Source of the DNA: Polaromonas sp.
GTDB taxonomy: Bacteria > Pseudomonadota > Gammaproteobacteria > Burkholderiales > Burkholderiaceae_C
Direction of reading: 5' to 3'
Assembly: GCA_021731285.1 (NCBI GenBank)
Contig: JAKFXR010000037.1
Coordinates: forward strand, 20,755 to 84,754
Length of the DNA: 64,000 bases
The position numbers were made by a program, and so were the translations under genes. Below the pieces are notes generated by a model. The model was given only the letters and a program-made list of their open reading frames with translations. It searched no databases and was not told the DNA's origin. How positions within the stretch are numbered: position 1 is the stretch's first letter; each line of letters begins with the position of its first letter. This document shows, one piece after another, positions 43,197 to 51,410 of the stretch.

Positions 43197-43279
43197 GGGG
43201 CCGCGGGTCCGGCTTTGCCGGCCCGCAGGTGCAGCGGCCCCCTCGGGGGGCAGGGAGCTACACGAAGCGACCGTGGGGG
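43197..43279 (+). repeat. GC-rich dispersed repeat, copy C
   Basis: Third copy, with GGTCCGGCTTTGCCGGCC and GCGGCCCCCTCGGGGGG-type dyads, ending AGCGACCGTGGGGGC. It lies between the convergent yqeY and pmbA ends, so it could also serve as a bidirectional terminator-like structure. Confidence 0.75.
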
Positions 43280-43282
43280 CTC

Positions 43283-44683
43283 TTATGATCCGGCGACCTT
43301 CATGCGATTGATGAGTATCGAGCCGACACTTTTGGCGCCGTAGTTGTAGACATCAGCGCCTACCGCCTGAATGCCCATCAGCATGTCCTTGAGGTTGCCG
43401 GCAATCGTGATTTCTTCCACCGGAAAGGCAATCTGCCCTTTCTCCACCCAGAAGCCGGACGCACCGCGTGAGTAGTCGCCGGTGACGTAGTTCACGCCCT
43501 GCCCCATCAGCTCGGTCACAAACAGGCCGGTGCCGAGCTTGCGCAACATGGCGTCCAGGTCATCGCCCGCTTTGGTCTGGCGGCTGCTCATCACCAGGTT
43601 GTGCGAACCGCCAGCGTTGCCGGTGGTACGCATGCCCAGCTTGCGTGCCGAGTAGGTGCTTAAAAAGTAACCCCGCACAATGCCCGCCTCGACTACATTG
43701 CGGGCCCGGGTTTTCACACCTTCTTCATCAAAAGGAGCGCTCCCCTTGCCTTTGCGCAGGTGCGGATCCTCGGTGATGTCAATATGGCCAGGAAACGCTG
43801 CCTTGCCCAGGCTGTTCAGCAAAAACGTGCTCTTGCGATACAGCGCCCCGCCACTGACCGCTTGTACAAATCCGCCCAACAATCCTGCGGCAAGCGGGGA
43901 CTCAAACAGCACCGGGCACTCCGTGGTCTTGATCTTGCGGCTCTTGAGCCGCGACAGCGCGCGTTCTGCCGCGTACCGGCCCACGGCCTCGGGACTGGCA
44001 AGCTCGGCGGCGTCGCGCATGGAGCTGTACCAGGCATCGCGCTGCATGTTGCTGCCTTTGCCTGCGATGGGAGCGACCGAAATGCTGTGGCGGGAGCTGG
44101 CGTAACCGCCGCGAAATCCACGGGTATGGGCACTGAAAAAGTGGCTCTGCTGGGCCGACACACCCGCACCCTCGCTGTTGGTGATCAGGCGGCTGGTTTC
44201 CAGCGCGGCGGTTTCACATTGCAATGCAAGTTGGGCCGCCTGCTGTGAGTTGATGTCCCAGGGATGAAACAGGTCCAGGTCAGGGTACACGCGGGCAATG
44301 TCGCGGTCCGCCGGCAAACCCGAGGTTTTGTCCTCCGCCGTGAAGCGGGCAATGTCATAGGCTGCCTGGACGGTCTGCTCGATGGCCGCGCGGGAAAAGT
44401 CGCTGGTGGCGGCGTTGCCGCGCTTTTGCCCGATGTAGACAGTGATGCCAAGAGACTTGTCCCGGTTGCGCTCGACGTTTTCAAGCTCGCCCTTGCGCAC
44501 ACTGACGCTCAGACCACAGCCCTCGGAGGCTTCGGCGGCGGCATCGGTGGCACCGATCCTCTTCGCATGAGCCAGTGCGGTATCCACCAGATCTTCGAAA
44601 AAGTCCCGGTGATAGCTGAAGCCGGAGGCAGGTTGGGATGTTGTTTGCGGTCGGGACGCGGTCACGGCAGTCTTTAAGGTCAT
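43283..44683 (-). CDS. pmbA: TldE/PmbA metalloprotease subunit
   Basis: A 466-aa TldD/TldE family protein; with TldD it forms a protease that matures peptides such as microcin B17 and degrades labile proteins. Typical segments are GITVYIGQKRGNAATSDFS, FHPWDINSQQAAQLA, VLFESPLAAGLLGGFVQAVSG, and the C-terminal GNAGGSHNLVM and VTGDYSRGASGFWVEKG. PmbA lacks the catalytic zinc motif of TldD, in line with this sequence. Start ATG 44683 is chosen over a 12-codon upstream extension. It is divergent from yjgA with a 25-bp gap. Confidence 0.93.
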   Translation of the reverse strand: MTLKTAVTASRPQTTSQPASGFSYHRDFFEDLVDTALAHAKRIGATDAAAEASEGCGLSVSVRKGELENVERNRDKSLGITVYIGQKRGNAATSDFSRAAIEQTVQAAYDIARFTAEDKTSGLPADRDIARVYPDLDLFHPWDINSQQAAQLALQCETAALETSRLITNSEGAGVSAQQSHFFSAHTRGFRGGYASSRHSISVAPIAGKGSNMQRDAWYSSMRDAAELASPEAVGRYAAERALSRLKSRKIKTTECPVLFESPLAAGLLGGFVQAVSGGALYRKSTFLLNSLGKAAFPGHIDITEDPHLRKGKGSAPFDEEGVKTRARNVVEAGIVRGYFLSTYSARKLGMRTTGNAGGSHNLVMSSRQTKAGDDLDAMLRKLGTGLFVTELMGQGVNYVTGDYSRGASGFWVEKGQIAFPVEEITIAGNLKDMLMGIQAVGADVYNYGAKSVGSILINRMKVAGS

Positions 44684-44708
44684 ATGGGTAGCTATGATAC
44701 TGACTGCT

Positions 44709-45284
44709 ATGAACAACAAGACGATTAAAGGCTATTGGTCCAACGGCCGCTTCGTAAAACCCGAAGAAATTGCCGCGGAAGAGCCCGGCCCTCCGAGCAA
44801 AACCCAGCTCAAGGCCGAAGCCGACGAAAAACAGGCTCTCGGCGAAGCGCTGCTGACCCTGCGCGCCGACCTGATGGGCCGCCTGGACCTGCCGGAAAAA
44901 CTGCTCGATGCCATCGCCCAGGCCAAAAAAATAAGCAATTTCGAAGGCAAACGCCGGCAGATGCAATTCATCGGCAAGCTGATGCGCCCGCTGGACCCCG
45001 AACCGATACGCGCCGCGATTGACGAGCAGAAAAACGGCTCGGCCCAGCTCACACTGCAATTGCACCTGGCCGAGCAATGGCGCGACAAACTGATTGCCTC
45101 CGACGATGCGCTGGGGGCCTGGCTCACAGACCACCCGGACACCGACTCCCAGCAACTGCGCGCGCTGATTCGCCAGGCCCGAAAAGACGCCAAGCCCGAA
45201 AAACCGGGCGAAGCGCCGCGCCACGCCAAGTCTTACCGGGAAATCTTCCAGCTGGTTCGTCAGGCCCTGAGTCCGGAGGAGTGA
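44709..45284 (+). CDS. yjgA: ribosome-associated protein YjgA/DarP (DUF615)
   Basis: A 191-aa protein with KTQLKAEADEKQALGEALLTL, LLDAIAQAKKISNFEGKRRQMQFIGKLMR and the C-terminal HAKSYREIFQLVR, all family features. DarP helps late 50S subunit assembly. The pmbA-yjgA divergent pair with mog downstream is common in Burkholderiales. I start at ATG 44709 (MNNKTIKGYW); an ATG 15 bp upstream is possible. The stop overlaps the mog ATG as TGATG. Confidence 0.9.
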   Translation: MNNKTIKGYWSNGRFVKPEEIAAEEPGPPSKTQLKAEADEKQALGEALLTLRADLMGRLDLPEKLLDAIAQAKKISNFEGKRRQMQFIGKLMRPLDPEPIRAAIDEQKNGSAQLTLQLHLAEQWRDKLIASDDALGAWLTDHPDTDSQQLRALIRQARKDAKPEKPGEAPRHAKSYREIFQLVRQALSPEE

Positions 45285-45883
45285 TGGCCACCTCTCGCGA
45301 CGCGGTCAAAATCGGCATTGTCTCGGTCAGCGACCGGGCATCCACCGGGGTGTACCAGGACAAGGGGCTGCCCGCGCTGCGGGACTGGCTGAGCCGCGCG
45401 GTGCTCAACCCCATCGCCTTTGAAGAACGCCTGATTCCCGATGAGAAGGATCTCATCAGTGCGACGCTGATCGAGCTCGTCGATGCCGGCTGCTCGCTGG
45501 TGCTGACCACGGGTGGAACCGGCCCTGCGCTGCGCGACGTGACGCCGGAAGCCACGCTGGCCGTGGCCGACAGGGAGATGCCCGGCTTTGGCGAGCAGAT
45601 GCGCCAGATCAGCCTGAAATTTGTGCCCACGGCGATTCTTTCGCGTCAGTGCGCGGTGATTCGGGGCCAAAGCCTCATCCTGAACCTGCCCGGTCAGCCC
45701 AAATCGATCCAGGAAACACTGGAAGGCCTGAAAAACGCAGCCGGCGAATCCACGGTGTCAGGGATTTTTTCGGCCATTCCCTACTGCCTGGACCTGATAG
45801 GCGGGCCTTATCTCGAAGGCAATGACGAGGTGTGCAAGGTGTTCCGGCCCAAATCAGCGATTCGCCCTCCTCAAGCGGCCTGA
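45284..45883 (+). CDS. mog: molybdopterin adenylyltransferase
   Basis: A 199-aa MogA/MoaB-fold protein that adenylates molybdopterin before metal insertion, and so feeds the molybdenum cofactor used by NasA. The signature VLTTGGTGPALRDVTPEAT is near residues 72-90, and GQSLILNLPGQPKSIQETL near 130 is typical of MogA. Coupled to yjgA by the TGATG overlap, with the ribosome site GGAGGAG inside the yjgA end. The upstream in-frame extension over yjgA is rejected. Confidence 0.92.
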   Translation: MATSRDAVKIGIVSVSDRASTGVYQDKGLPALRDWLSRAVLNPIAFEERLIPDEKDLISATLIELVDAGCSLVLTTGGTGPALRDVTPEATLAVADREMPGFGEQMRQISLKFVPTAILSRQCAVIRGQSLILNLPGQPKSIQETLEGLKNAAGESTVSGIFSAIPYCLDLIGGPYLEGNDEVCKVFRPKSAIRPPQAA

Positions 45884-45940
45884 ACCCGCATTTGCAAAGT
45901 AGTGTGGACTGGCCCTAGTATCGGTTCACAGCTGCCCTTC

Positions 45941-48514
45941 ATGCAAAAAAAAGACTTCCCGGATTCCGCCTCGCTGTTCCATGCAGAGCGGTTAGAAAAG
46001 CCCCAGGTTCACGGGCTGCAAACCTTGCTGCTCCTCTTCCTGTTCGGCTTGCCCCTGGTTTTCGGGCTCTCGCTCTGGCAGGGCAGCGGCGGTGTCCAGC
46101 TTGGCATTGTGGCGATGGCCCTTGCGCTCGCGGCTACGGCCTACTGGTTGCTGATTCGGGGCCAACATCTCTGGTCCTGCTACCTGGTGGTTTTTCTGCT
46201 TCTGGCGTGTTCATCCGCCGGCATCGTCGCCTATGGGTCGGTGCGTAGCGCTCTGGTGCTCGGCTTTGCAGGGGCCATCGTCACCGCAGGCATGCGCGTA
46301 GGCAAACAAGCCCTGATCGTGACCGTGGCGGCCAGCGCACTCATGCTGGGCGGTCTGACATGGGCCGAGATGGCCAGCCACCTCACCGCACCGAATTTTG
46401 AAGTGGATCTGCGGTTCTGGCTGATCCAGGTGCTGCTCCTGACCGGCATTGCCGTCAGTGTGTACACCAGCCGTCAGGTGGTGATGCGGGCCCTGCACGA
46501 ACAGCGCTCAGAACTGGAGCGGCGCGAGAGGGCTGAGAAGGAACTGCGCAGGAGTGAAGACCGCTTCGGCCGCATCTTCCGCAGCAGTCCGGCAGCCATC
46601 GTGGTGTTGACACTGGACGACATGAAAGTGCTGGACGTGAACCCCGCCTTTGAGCGCATGTACGGCTACACCCGTGAGGAAATCACCGGTCAGACCGATG
46701 CCGTGCTGTGGAACGACCTGAGAGTGCGAAAAGCCTTCCGGCTCCAGATGGACGCTCTGGGCCGCATGATCAACTTTCCGCTGGAGGGCCGCACCAGCGA
46801 CGGCCGGGTCATCAATGTACTGCTGTCAACAGAAATGGAAGGTGTGGGTCCGGACCGCATTGTTGTCTCCACCATCACCGACGTGACTGCCGAAGCCCAG
46901 GCCAGGCAGGCCGCGCGACAGTCGGCAGAATTGTTTTCCAAGGCCTTTGACTTCAGCCCCATCAACATGACCATCACCCGGGTCTCGGACGGCAAATTTC
47001 TCGCTGTCAACGGCGCTGAGGACACGGTCCAGGGCTTCACGCCGTCAGAGTTGCTGGGCCGCAATTCAGTCGATGTTGGCGTCTGGCCTGACCATGAAAC
47101 CCGCCGGCAGTTTGTCGAGGAGTTGGGCAAACAGCGCCAGATCAGCCGCGAGACACAAATGCGGCACAAGAACGGCACCCTGGTGGACTGCCGCATGTGG
47201 GCCGTGATTGTCAATATTTCGGGCGAGCCCTGCGTGCTGAGCTCCACCATCAATATCACCGACCAAAAACGGCGTGAAGCCTTGCTGATTGACGTGGCCA
47301 AAGGCCTTTCAGCCGAAACCGGGGAAGCCTTTTTCCACTCGGTGATACAGCACATGGGTACCACCCTGGGCGCAGACCTGGTATTGATCGGAGAAATCGC
47401 CAGCGACCAGAAAAGCGTCACGTCACTGGCCATGATCGAGGATGGCCTTGTCCAGGCCAACATCAACTATGCGCTGGAGGGTACGCCTTGCGACGGTGTC
47501 ATCAGTGACAACGGCTTGTGCGTGTACACCGATGGAATACAGCAGCAGTTCCCCAAGGACACTTTTCTCGTTGCGGGCAACTACCGCGCCTACGCCGGCG
47601 TCGCGCTGCGTGACGCGGACGGTACACCCATCGGCATCGCCAACGCCTTCTGGCGACAGCCCCAGCCCGCATCGCCTGACCGTGATGCGTTGATGCAGAT
47701 CTTTGCAAGCCGCATCACGGCCGAACTGGTACGCGTGCGCCGGGACCGCGAGATCAGCCGCCTCAATGAAACGCTGGAGCAGCGGGTCGACGAGCGGACC
47801 GCACAGCTCAAGGCGAGCGATGCCGAACTCGAGTCACTCGGTTACTCGGTATCCCATGACCTGCAGTCACCGCTTCGCAGCATCGAAGGTTTCAGCGTAC
47901 TGCTCAGGCGACGGCTCAAGGGCCGTCTTGGCGAGGAAGAAGAGCGCCTGTTTGACCGCGTCACGGTCAACGTCCTGCGCATGCACGAGCTGATCAACGA
48001 CTTGCTGGCGCTGACCCGGGTCAGCAAGGGCAAGCTGGTGTTCGAGCAGGTCAACCTCAGCGCCATGGCGCACCAGGTGCTTGCCCAACTGCGGCAGCGC
48101 GAGCCTCACCGCCATGTGCAGGCCGTGATTCAGCCAGGCCTGAGTGCCCGGTGCGACAGCAAGTTCGCCCGCATCATTCTTGAAAACCTCATTGGCAATG
48201 CCTGGAAATACTCGCGCGAGCAGGCAGACGCCAAAATGGAATTTGGCAGCCTCCCCGCCCGGGAAGGCGGACGCAGAATGCTGTTCGTCCGCGACAACGG
48301 AGCGGGCTTCAACATGGCGTATTCAGCCAGTCTCTTCAAGCCGTTTCACCGGCTGCACCATGACAATGAATTTGAAGGAAGCGGCATAGGCCTGGCCACG
48401 GTGCACCGCATCCTTGAGCGGCACGGTGGTGTCATACGCGCCGAGTCTGCCGAAGGCAAAGGTGCGTGTTTTACCTTTTCGTTCGACCCGCAGTTCGGTC
48501 CGGTCAGCGGCTGA
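45941..48514 (+). CDS. membrane multi-sensor histidine kinase (PAS-PAS-GAF)
   Basis: About 857 aa. Six or so N-terminal helices (residues about 25-185) form a membrane sensor of MASE-like type. A coiled linker leads to PAS domain 1 (205-325, FRSSPAAIVVLTLDDMKVLDVNPAFERMYG), PAS domain 2 (330-445) and a GAF domain (450-605). The kinase core has His639 in SVSHDLQSPLRSIEGFS, an N-box (IILENLIGNAWKYS), RDNGAGF and GSGIGLATVHRI. It resembles kinases of the phytochrome-like HDLxxPL group. No receiver gene is adjacent, so the partner is unknown. A GTG start at 45902 is an alternative. Confidence 0.85.
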   Translation: MQKKDFPDSASLFHAERLEKPQVHGLQTLLLLFLFGLPLVFGLSLWQGSGGVQLGIVAMALALAATAYWLLIRGQHLWSCYLVVFLLLACSSAGIVAYGSVRSALVLGFAGAIVTAGMRVGKQALIVTVAASALMLGGLTWAEMASHLTAPNFEVDLRFWLIQVLLLTGIAVSVYTSRQVVMRALHEQRSELERRERAEKELRRSEDRFGRIFRSSPAAIVVLTLDDMKVLDVNPAFERMYGYTREEITGQTDAVLWNDLRVRKAFRLQMDALGRMINFPLEGRTSDGRVINVLLSTEMEGVGPDRIVVSTITDVTAEAQARQAARQSAELFSKAFDFSPINMTITRVSDGKFLAVNGAEDTVQGFTPSELLGRNSVDVGVWPDHETRRQFVEELGKQRQISRETQMRHKNGTLVDCRMWAVIVNISGEPCVLSSTINITDQKRREALLIDVAKGLSAETGEAFFHSVIQHMGTTLGADLVLIGEIASDQKSVTSLAMIEDGLVQANINYALEGTPCDGVISDNGLCVYTDGIQQQFPKDTFLVAGNYRAYAGVALRDADGTPIGIANAFWRQPQPASPDRDALMQIFASRITAELVRVRRDREISRLNETLEQRVDERTAQLKASDAELESLGYSVSHDLQSPLRSIEGFSVLLRRRLKGRLGEEEERLFDRVTVNVLRMHELINDLLALTRVSKGKLVFEQVNLSAMAHQVLAQLRQREPHRHVQAVIQPGLSARCDSKFARIILENLIGNAWKYSREQADAKMEFGSLPAREGGRRMLFVRDNGAGFNMAYSASLFKPFHRLHHDNEFEGSGIGLATVHRILERHGGVIRAESAEGKGACFTFSFDPQFGPVSG

Positions 48515-48601
48515 GGGGTCCGTGCGCGGCCCGCGCGGTCGTGCCACCCATCTGTCGGGCAAATCCTGCTCGCGCGTCTCCTGCAGCCAAGCCGGCAGCG
48601 G

Positions 48602-49141
48602 CTACGTACGGGGAGCAACCACGTCCTCGGCGGTCACGATCTGCTCCAACACCGCATGCGGGTCGGTGTTGTGAGCAAACTTCCTGACCTCCCGCTGATC
48701 GTCATCACTGATCTCCAGTCTGTCTGCAATTTTCCCGAGCAGGCGCAGCATGACCGTCATTTCCCGTTCATTTAGCAAATTGATTTGTAAATCCAGATGA
48801 TGGCGCCTTTCGTTCATCTGGCTGGAATTGTTTTGTACCACCATGATGAAAAAAGAAAGGAAGATGGCCTCCAGCGAGACAAGCAGCGTGAGAAACGTGA
48901 ACGGATAGGGATCAAATGCGAGCGCAGTGCTGTTCAACAAAATCCACGCAGCAAAAAATCCCGCATGTAACAAAAGTGTGGTGCCGCGGGAGCAAACACC
49001 GGCGATGGCGGACGCGATGCGGGCGGCCAGAGGCTGCTTGCCCTGGCGCTCCCGCTCCATGCGCAAGATGCTTTCTATATTTCTCCGGGTGAACTCTTCA
49101 ATCGCCCCAGGGCGTCTGTTGGTCAATTCGTCTTGCGGCAT
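48602..49141 (-). CDS. DUF1003 membrane protein
   Basis: A 179-aa protein with two transmembrane helices (GTTLLLHAGFFAAWILLN and FTFLTLLVSLEAIFLSFFIMVV) bridged by the FDPYPF turn, then the polar QNNSSQMNERRHHLDLQINL, which is the family signature. Function unknown, often near stress genes. It lies 65 bp after the hemerythrin gene on the same strand and may share its transcript. Confidence 0.85.
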   Translation of the reverse strand: MPQDELTNRRPGAIEEFTRRNIESILRMERERQGKQPLAARIASAIAGVCSRGTTLLLHAGFFAAWILLNSTALAFDPYPFTFLTLLVSLEAIFLSFFIMVVQNNSSQMNERRHHLDLQINLLNEREMTVMLRLLGKIADRLEISDDDQREVRKFAHNTDPHAVLEQIVTAEDVVAPRT

Positions 49142-49206
49142 AGGACTGTCTGGTTGGGTGTGCCCCAGCGCCGCCCGAGCAGCGCCGGGGATCGCTTACC
49201 GCTGGA

Positions 49207-49689
49207 TCAGGCAGAAGCCTCGTAGTTGGCCATCAATTCTTCCTTCAATGCCTTCAATTCCTCGACCATTGTCTTGAGGTCCATGTCGCTTTTGCGGGCT
49301 TTGGGAAACATTTCGTTGCGCTCTTCCTCGACGTGGTGGTCGATGTACTCACCCAGCACGATCACCTTGGCGTCAAACAGCTCTTCCTCGGGGCCCATTT
49401 CGGTGATCTGGGCAATCAGGTCTTTTGCGCTGGCGTGCTCAACCTCGGCCTCGTCCAGCAGGTCATCGTCATGGATGGCCTCGCGCGCGGCCGGATAAAA
49501 AATCTGTTCTTCTATTTCGGCATGAACCGTCAGCTCCATGCAGATCCTGTCAGCCAGCGCTTTTTTTTCTTCGCCGGGGGCATCCGATTCGCATAGCTTC
49601 TTGAACTCGGTAAACAGTTTTTTGACGGCCACGTGATCCGCGTCCAGCAGGTCAACAGCGTCATTTTTCTTGGGTGGGGCTTTGCTCAT
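49207..49689 (-). CDS. hemerythrin HHE-domain protein
   Basis: A 160-aa four-helix protein. Likely di-iron ligands are His in LLDADHVAVKKLF, His in LTVHAEIEEQIFYPA, His in EVEHASAKDLI and the HH-EE cluster in EYIDHHVEEERNEMFP. Such proteins bind oxygen, nitric oxide or iron and protect against stress. The start MSKAPPKKNDAVDLL at 49689 is chosen because the 63-residue upstream extension looks non-coding. Next to DUF1003 and three small ORFs, it forms a probable stress cluster. Confidence 0.9.
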   Translation of the reverse strand: MSKAPPKKNDAVDLLDADHVAVKKLFTEFKKLCESDAPGEEKKALADRICMELTVHAEIEEQIFYPAAREAIHDDDLLDEAEVEHASAKDLIAQITEMGPEEELFDAKVIVLGEYIDHHVEEERNEMFPKARKSDMDLKTMVEELKALKEELMANYEASA

Positions 49690-49887
49690 GATTTTTCCTT
49701 GGTTCGTGATGGGCGTGATCAGCGACACCGGCAACCGGCGCCGCGTGACTGGCGGGATGCCAGACAAAATCGACTCTAGGGAACCCGAATTCGGGGGCTT
49801 GTCGGACGCCGTTGAACTTCCTGTAGGACAGAAACCGTCAGGAAAAATATTGAAACTGTGGGTTCTACGCACTCCCACGCAAGGTGT

Positions 49888-49989
49888 CTACATCGGCTGA
49901 GGCGTTGGCTGGACTTGCCCGGGGTTGGGAGGTGGAGTCAGTGGCGCAAGGGGTTCGGGCGGCGGCACGTTAGGGTCGGTGGCCATCAT
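49888..49989 (-). CDS. 33-aa proline-rich small ORF
   Basis: Reads MMATDPNVPPPEPLAPLTPP.. and is followed by a stop. About one third Pro. Its ATG overlaps the stop of the preceding 64-aa ORF as ATGA, which suggests coupled translation. No domain is recognisable and it is too short to judge by composition alone. The stretch 49690-49887 has no other feature I can support. Confidence 0.35.
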   Translation of the reverse strand: MMATDPNVPPPEPLAPLTPPPNPGQVQPTPQPM

Positions 49990-50180
49990 GTCGGGGGCCT
50001 GGGTTTTTCCAGCGGTGAATCTGTTTTGCCCATGTCCCTGATCGCCTTCTCGCCTACCGGGTCACCTCCATCCAAGGCAATATCGTCTTCGTAGCCGATC
50101 ACCGGCTCTTCAAGCGCCAGTTTTGTCTCAGAACATGAATTGCCCTGGCCCGGGGCTGCGGCAGTGGACTTGCCAGCCAT
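49986..50180 (-). CDS. 64-aa acidic hypothetical protein
   Basis: Reads MAGKSTAAAPGQGNS.. then a conserved-looking acidic core EEPVIGYEDDIALDGGDPVGEKAIRDMG and a Pro-rich end. The start is 2 bp after the stop of the 52-aa ORF. Codon use is like that of the neighbours. Function unknown. Confidence 0.45.
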   Translation of the reverse strand: MAGKSTAAAPGQGNSCSETKLALEEPVIGYEDDIALDGGDPVGEKAIRDMGKTDSPLEKPRPPT

Positions 50181-50182
50181 TT

Positions 50183-50341
50183 TCACAAGCCCGAACTGAT
50201 CCACGGCGCTGTCTCGCTGACCACGGCGGCGGCAGCAGCCACACTGGCTCCCACCGCGGTCAGGTAGGCCATGAACGCACCCATCAGACGACGGGCGCTG
50301 CGGGAGAGGGAAGGTCGATCAGATGGCGTGGGGTGTTTCAT
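50183..50341 (-). CDS. 52-aa small membrane protein
   Basis: MKHPTPSDRPSLSRSARRLM with one transmembrane helix (MGAFMAYLTAVGASVAAAAAVV) and a short tail. A ribosome site AGGA lies 8 bp before the ATG. The Ser/Arg-rich start is positively charged, so it would sit with the N-terminus inside. First of three tightly spaced small ORFs. No family recognised. Confidence 0.45.
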   Translation of the reverse strand: MKHPTPSDRPSLSRSARRLMGAFMAYLTAVGASVAAAAAVVSETAPWISSGL

Positions 50342-50468
50342 GGTGATGTCCTGAAGTGTTGAACACCATGGTCGCCTGAACACCAATACACGTTTATAGG
50401 CCGTCAAGCTTTTAGCGTGTCGGTGTCTTGCTGACACGCGCGACAGCCTGGACTACCTCTGAACCAGC

Positions 50469-51281
50469 TTACAGATGCGCAAGCGTGCTGACCGCAGTGA
50501 CCAGCCCGATGCCCACCGCCAGCCAGCCGATCTGGGCGGCGGTTTCACTGCCACTCAGTCGCTTTTGCAATTGCGGAATCAGGTCAGCCAGCGCCACGTA
50601 CATGAAGCTGCTCGAAGCGATGACCAGGAAATACGGCAGCCAGCCGTGCAACAGGTCGACCAGCGCATAGCCCACCAGGCCGCCCAGGGCAGTGACCGCG
50701 CCGGCGAGGGACACCTTGATCAGGGCTGCGCGCTGGTTGCTTGATGTCTGGCGCAACACAACCAGATCTCCCATGTGATGGGGAATTTCGTGCGCCAGCA
50801 CCGCCAGCGAAGTGATGACGCCCAGGCGCATGTCGGCGGTAAACGCCGAGGCGATCAGGATGCCATCGCCGAACGCATGCACACTGTCGCCCGTGAGAAC
50901 CGCCCAGCTGCCGGATCGAATGCCGTGCGCGTGGCCATCATGAGGGTGTCCGTGGTGGTGCCCGTGATGGTGTCCATGGGCAGGAGCGGCTTCATGCGCA
51001 TCGTGGTGCTCATGCCCATGGTGGTAGAGCTCGGCCTTGTCGAGCAGGAAGAAAAAGACCAGGCCGACCAGCAAGGTGGCAAACAGGGCGTGCGCGCCGG
51101 CCTGGCTTTCGAAGGCTTCGGGCAAGAGATGCATGAAGGCGGTAGCCAGCAGTGCCCCCGCCGCCAGGCTGAGCATGTGGGTGGTGTAGCGGGCCAGCAT
51201 GCCGAAGCTGAGCAATGCAGCCAGCCAGACGCTGCCAATGCCCGCAGCCAGGGTACCTGCCAAAATTGCTATCAAAGTCAT
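50469..51281 (-). CDS. ZIP-family divalent metal transporter
   Basis: A 270-aa eight-helix transporter for Zn2+, Fe2+ or related ions. The His-rich cytoplasmic loop (HHGHEHHDAHEAAPAHGHHH.., residues about 87-118) and the conserved helix 4-5 motifs GDSVHAFGDGILIASAF and AVLAHEIPHHMGDLVVL supply the metal site. The AT-rich palindrome 51268-51284 overlaps its start codon. The ribosome site is weak (AGGT). Confidence 0.9.
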   Translation of the reverse strand: MTLIAILAGTLAAGIGSVWLAALLSFGMLARYTTHMLSLAAGALLATAFMHLLPEAFESQAGAHALFATLLVGLVFFFLLDKAELYHHGHEHHDAHEAAPAHGHHHGHHHGHPHDGHAHGIRSGSWAVLTGDSVHAFGDGILIASAFTADMRLGVITSLAVLAHEIPHHMGDLVVLRQTSSNQRAALIKVSLAGAVTALGGLVGYALVDLLHGWLPYFLVIASSSFMYVALADLIPQLQKRLSGSETAAQIGWLAVGIGLVTAVSTLAHL

Positions 51282-51284
51282 AGC
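51268..51284. repeat. AT-rich mini-palindrome over the ZIP gene start
   Basis: GCTAT-CAAAGTC-ATAGC; the ZIP start codon lies inside it (51279-51281), so the hairpin could hide the start in the mRNA. Confidence 0.5.
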
Positions 51285-51410
51285 TACCTAAGCCCGATCT
51301 ATAAGGGCAGAACCCAGAAAATACATACAAGAACTGCCGGCGGCGCCAACACCCAACAAAAAACCGCCGCACATTGCTGTGGGGCGGCCCGTGCCGTGGC
51401 GCGCCCAACT

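Noticed and set aside
50415-50439. Terminator after the ZIP gene (GCGTGTC/GACACGC hairpin)
   Set aside because: No T-run follows on the minus strand.
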